This document shows, piece by piece, positions 5,070-5,974 of a stretch of DNA of 5,974 nucleotides. Position 1 is the first letter of the stretch, and each line of letters begins with the position of its first letter. The notes beneath the pieces were generated by a model. It saw only the letters and a program-made list of their open reading frames with translations. It had not been told where the DNA came from and searched no databases. The stretch is from Candidatus Sulfotelmatobacter sp. (lineage in GTDB: Bacteria; Acidobacteriota; Terriglobia; Terriglobales; SbA1): contig JASLEQ010000560.1 of NCBI GenBank assembly GCA_030151135.1, positions 1 to 5,974 of the forward strand, in the 5' to 3' direction. The translations under genes and the position numbers were made by a program.

Positions 5070-5974
5070 ATGAGAACATTTGCAGTTTTATGCATGCTGA
5101 TGCTCGCTGGTACCGCGGCCGCCCAGCAATATGACCTCGTGTTGCAAGGTGGTCGGGTGTTAGACCCCGAAACAAACCTGGACGCGGTGAGGAATGTAGG
5201 GATCCGCGATGGAAAAATTGAGCGAATCACAGCAGATGTCCTCTCGGGTAAGCGAGTCATCCCAGTTCGCGGGCTCGTCGTCGCTCCGGGGTTCATCGAT
5301 TTGCACCAGCATGGGCAGGACCTCGCAAGCGGGCGTGTCAAGGCATCCGACGGAGTCACCACAGCCCTAGAGATGGAGATCGGAGTACCAGATGTTGACG
5401 GATTCCTAAAGGTTAAACAAGGGCATTCGTTGATTCACTATGGCACCACTGCCAGCCATCTTGCTGCGAGAGCACTAGTTTTTGGCTCACCCTTGCCCGA
5501 TGGGACGATTTTGCCGAAGAGCGGTTCTGCAACGGATGAGGCCGCAACTCCAGAGCAGATCGAAAAGATTCAGCAGCGGCTCAGGGCACAACTGGACGAG
5601 GGCGCCCTTGGGATCGGAATGGGCATTCAGTACGCGCCGGGAGCGTCCCGACTTGAAGTCATCGACATGTTTCGGGTTGCAGGCGAGCGAAAAATGCCGG
5701 TCTATACACATATGCGGAGCGCAGGGCGAATTGATCCCGGCTCCTCTATCGAGGCGACCGAAGAAGTGATTGGCGCCGCAGCGATCACCGGTGCGTCCCT
5801 TCACATCGTTCATGTAAACAGCACGTGTTTGAGCGATTCGCTCGTTTGCCTGTCTCTGATTGAGGGTGCACGGGCACACGGAATCGACGTAACGACAGAG
5901 GCTTACCCTTACATTGCAGGGATGACTGCCGTGAATTCAGCGCTATTCAATCCCGGATGGCGCGAGAAGTTGGG
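5070..5974 (+). CDS. Secreted N-acyl-D-amino-acid deacylase-type amidohydrolase, C-terminus cut by window edge
   Basis: There are 301 codons in the window and no stop before the right edge. The protein begins with a clear Sec signal peptide, cleavable after GTAAA (residue 18), so it should act in the periplasm or outside. YDLVLQGGRVLDPET (21-35) and VAPGFIDLHQHG (71-82) are the classic start of the amidohydrolase superfamily; H79 and H81 are metal ligands at the first barrel strand. H214 in YTHMRSAG and H248 in HIVHVNS correspond to the later metal-binding histidines (His220 and His250 of D-aminoacylase). TTEAYPY (275-281) also fits the N-acyl-D-amino acid and D-glutamate deacylase branch, which releases free D-amino acids from N-acylated forms. 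The usual NCG cysteine ligand is absent: GVTT is followed by ALEMEIG (99-105), offering glutamates instead. The catalytic Asp lies beyond the window. The exact substrate is not determined. Confidence 0.88.
   Translation, partial: MRTFAVLCMLMLAGTAAAQQYDLVLQGGRVLDPETNLDAVRNVGIRDGKIERITADVLSGKRVIPVRGLVVAPGFIDLHQHGQDLASGRVKASDGVTTALEMEIGVPDVDGFLKVKQGHSLIHYGTTASHLAARALVFGSPLPDGTILPKSGSATDEAATPEQIEKIQQRLRAQLDEGALGIGMGIQYAPGASRLEVIDMFRVAGERKMPVYTHMRSAGRIDPGSSIEATEEVIGAAAITGASLHIVHVNSTCLSDSLVCLSLIEGARAHGIDVTTEAYPYIAGMTAVNSALFNPGWREKL

Noticed and set aside
5487..5879. 130-codon minus-strand open frame opposite the amidohydrolase
   Set aside because: The plus strand here encodes clear amidohydrolase motifs, and the antisense product has no recognisable domain or ribosome site.

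Overview
This 6-kb window looks like chromosomal DNA of a GC-moderate, free-living Gram-negative-type bacterium. The best guess is Acidobacteriota (Terriglobia-like soil lineage). That guess is an inference from gene content and protein style: a secreted c-type cytochrome fused to a copper monooxygenase-like domain, a GT39 glycosyltransferase, a DUF6580-type membrane protein and a secreted D-amidohydrolase. No marker gene settles it. I see no rRNA, tRNA, CRISPR array, insertion sequence or phage gene.

Layout. On the minus strand, from 2349 down to 1, lies a probable co-oriented cluster. It starts with a dienelactone hydrolase (2349-1636, GTG start), which overlaps by one base (TGATG) a secreted heme c/type-2-copper protein (1636-308). 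After a 122-bp gap comes the N-terminus of an ArnT/PMT-type GT39 glycosyltransferase that runs off the left edge. A 104-bp divergent intergenic region separates this cluster from hemE (2454-3497, plus), a complete uroporphyrinogen decarboxylase with all its key residues. A 263-bp gap without a convincing gene follows; it carries a plausible promoter for a six-helix DUF6580-like membrane protein (3761-4291, plus).

That gene converges, with 9 bp between stop codons, on a minus-strand DedA/SNARE-associated (VTT) membrane protein (4954-4301). The only strong intrinsic terminator in the window (4315-4357) serves the plus-strand gene but lies inside the DedA coding sequence. A second divergent intergenic region (4955-5069) holds two adjacent perfect inverted repeats, an extended -10 promoter and one copy of an 11-bp motif also present at 262-272. 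A secreted N-acyl-D-amino-acid deacylase-type amidohydrolase then begins at 5070 and runs off the right edge.

How the genes work together. The only well-supported functional coupling is translational, between the dienelactone hydrolase and the cytochrome/copper protein. The rest look like independent housekeeping, envelope and catabolic genes. I find no clear multi-gene novel system. The points most worth checking are the heme/copper fusion protein, the terminator embedded in dedA, and the paired palindromes and shared motif in the regulatory gaps.
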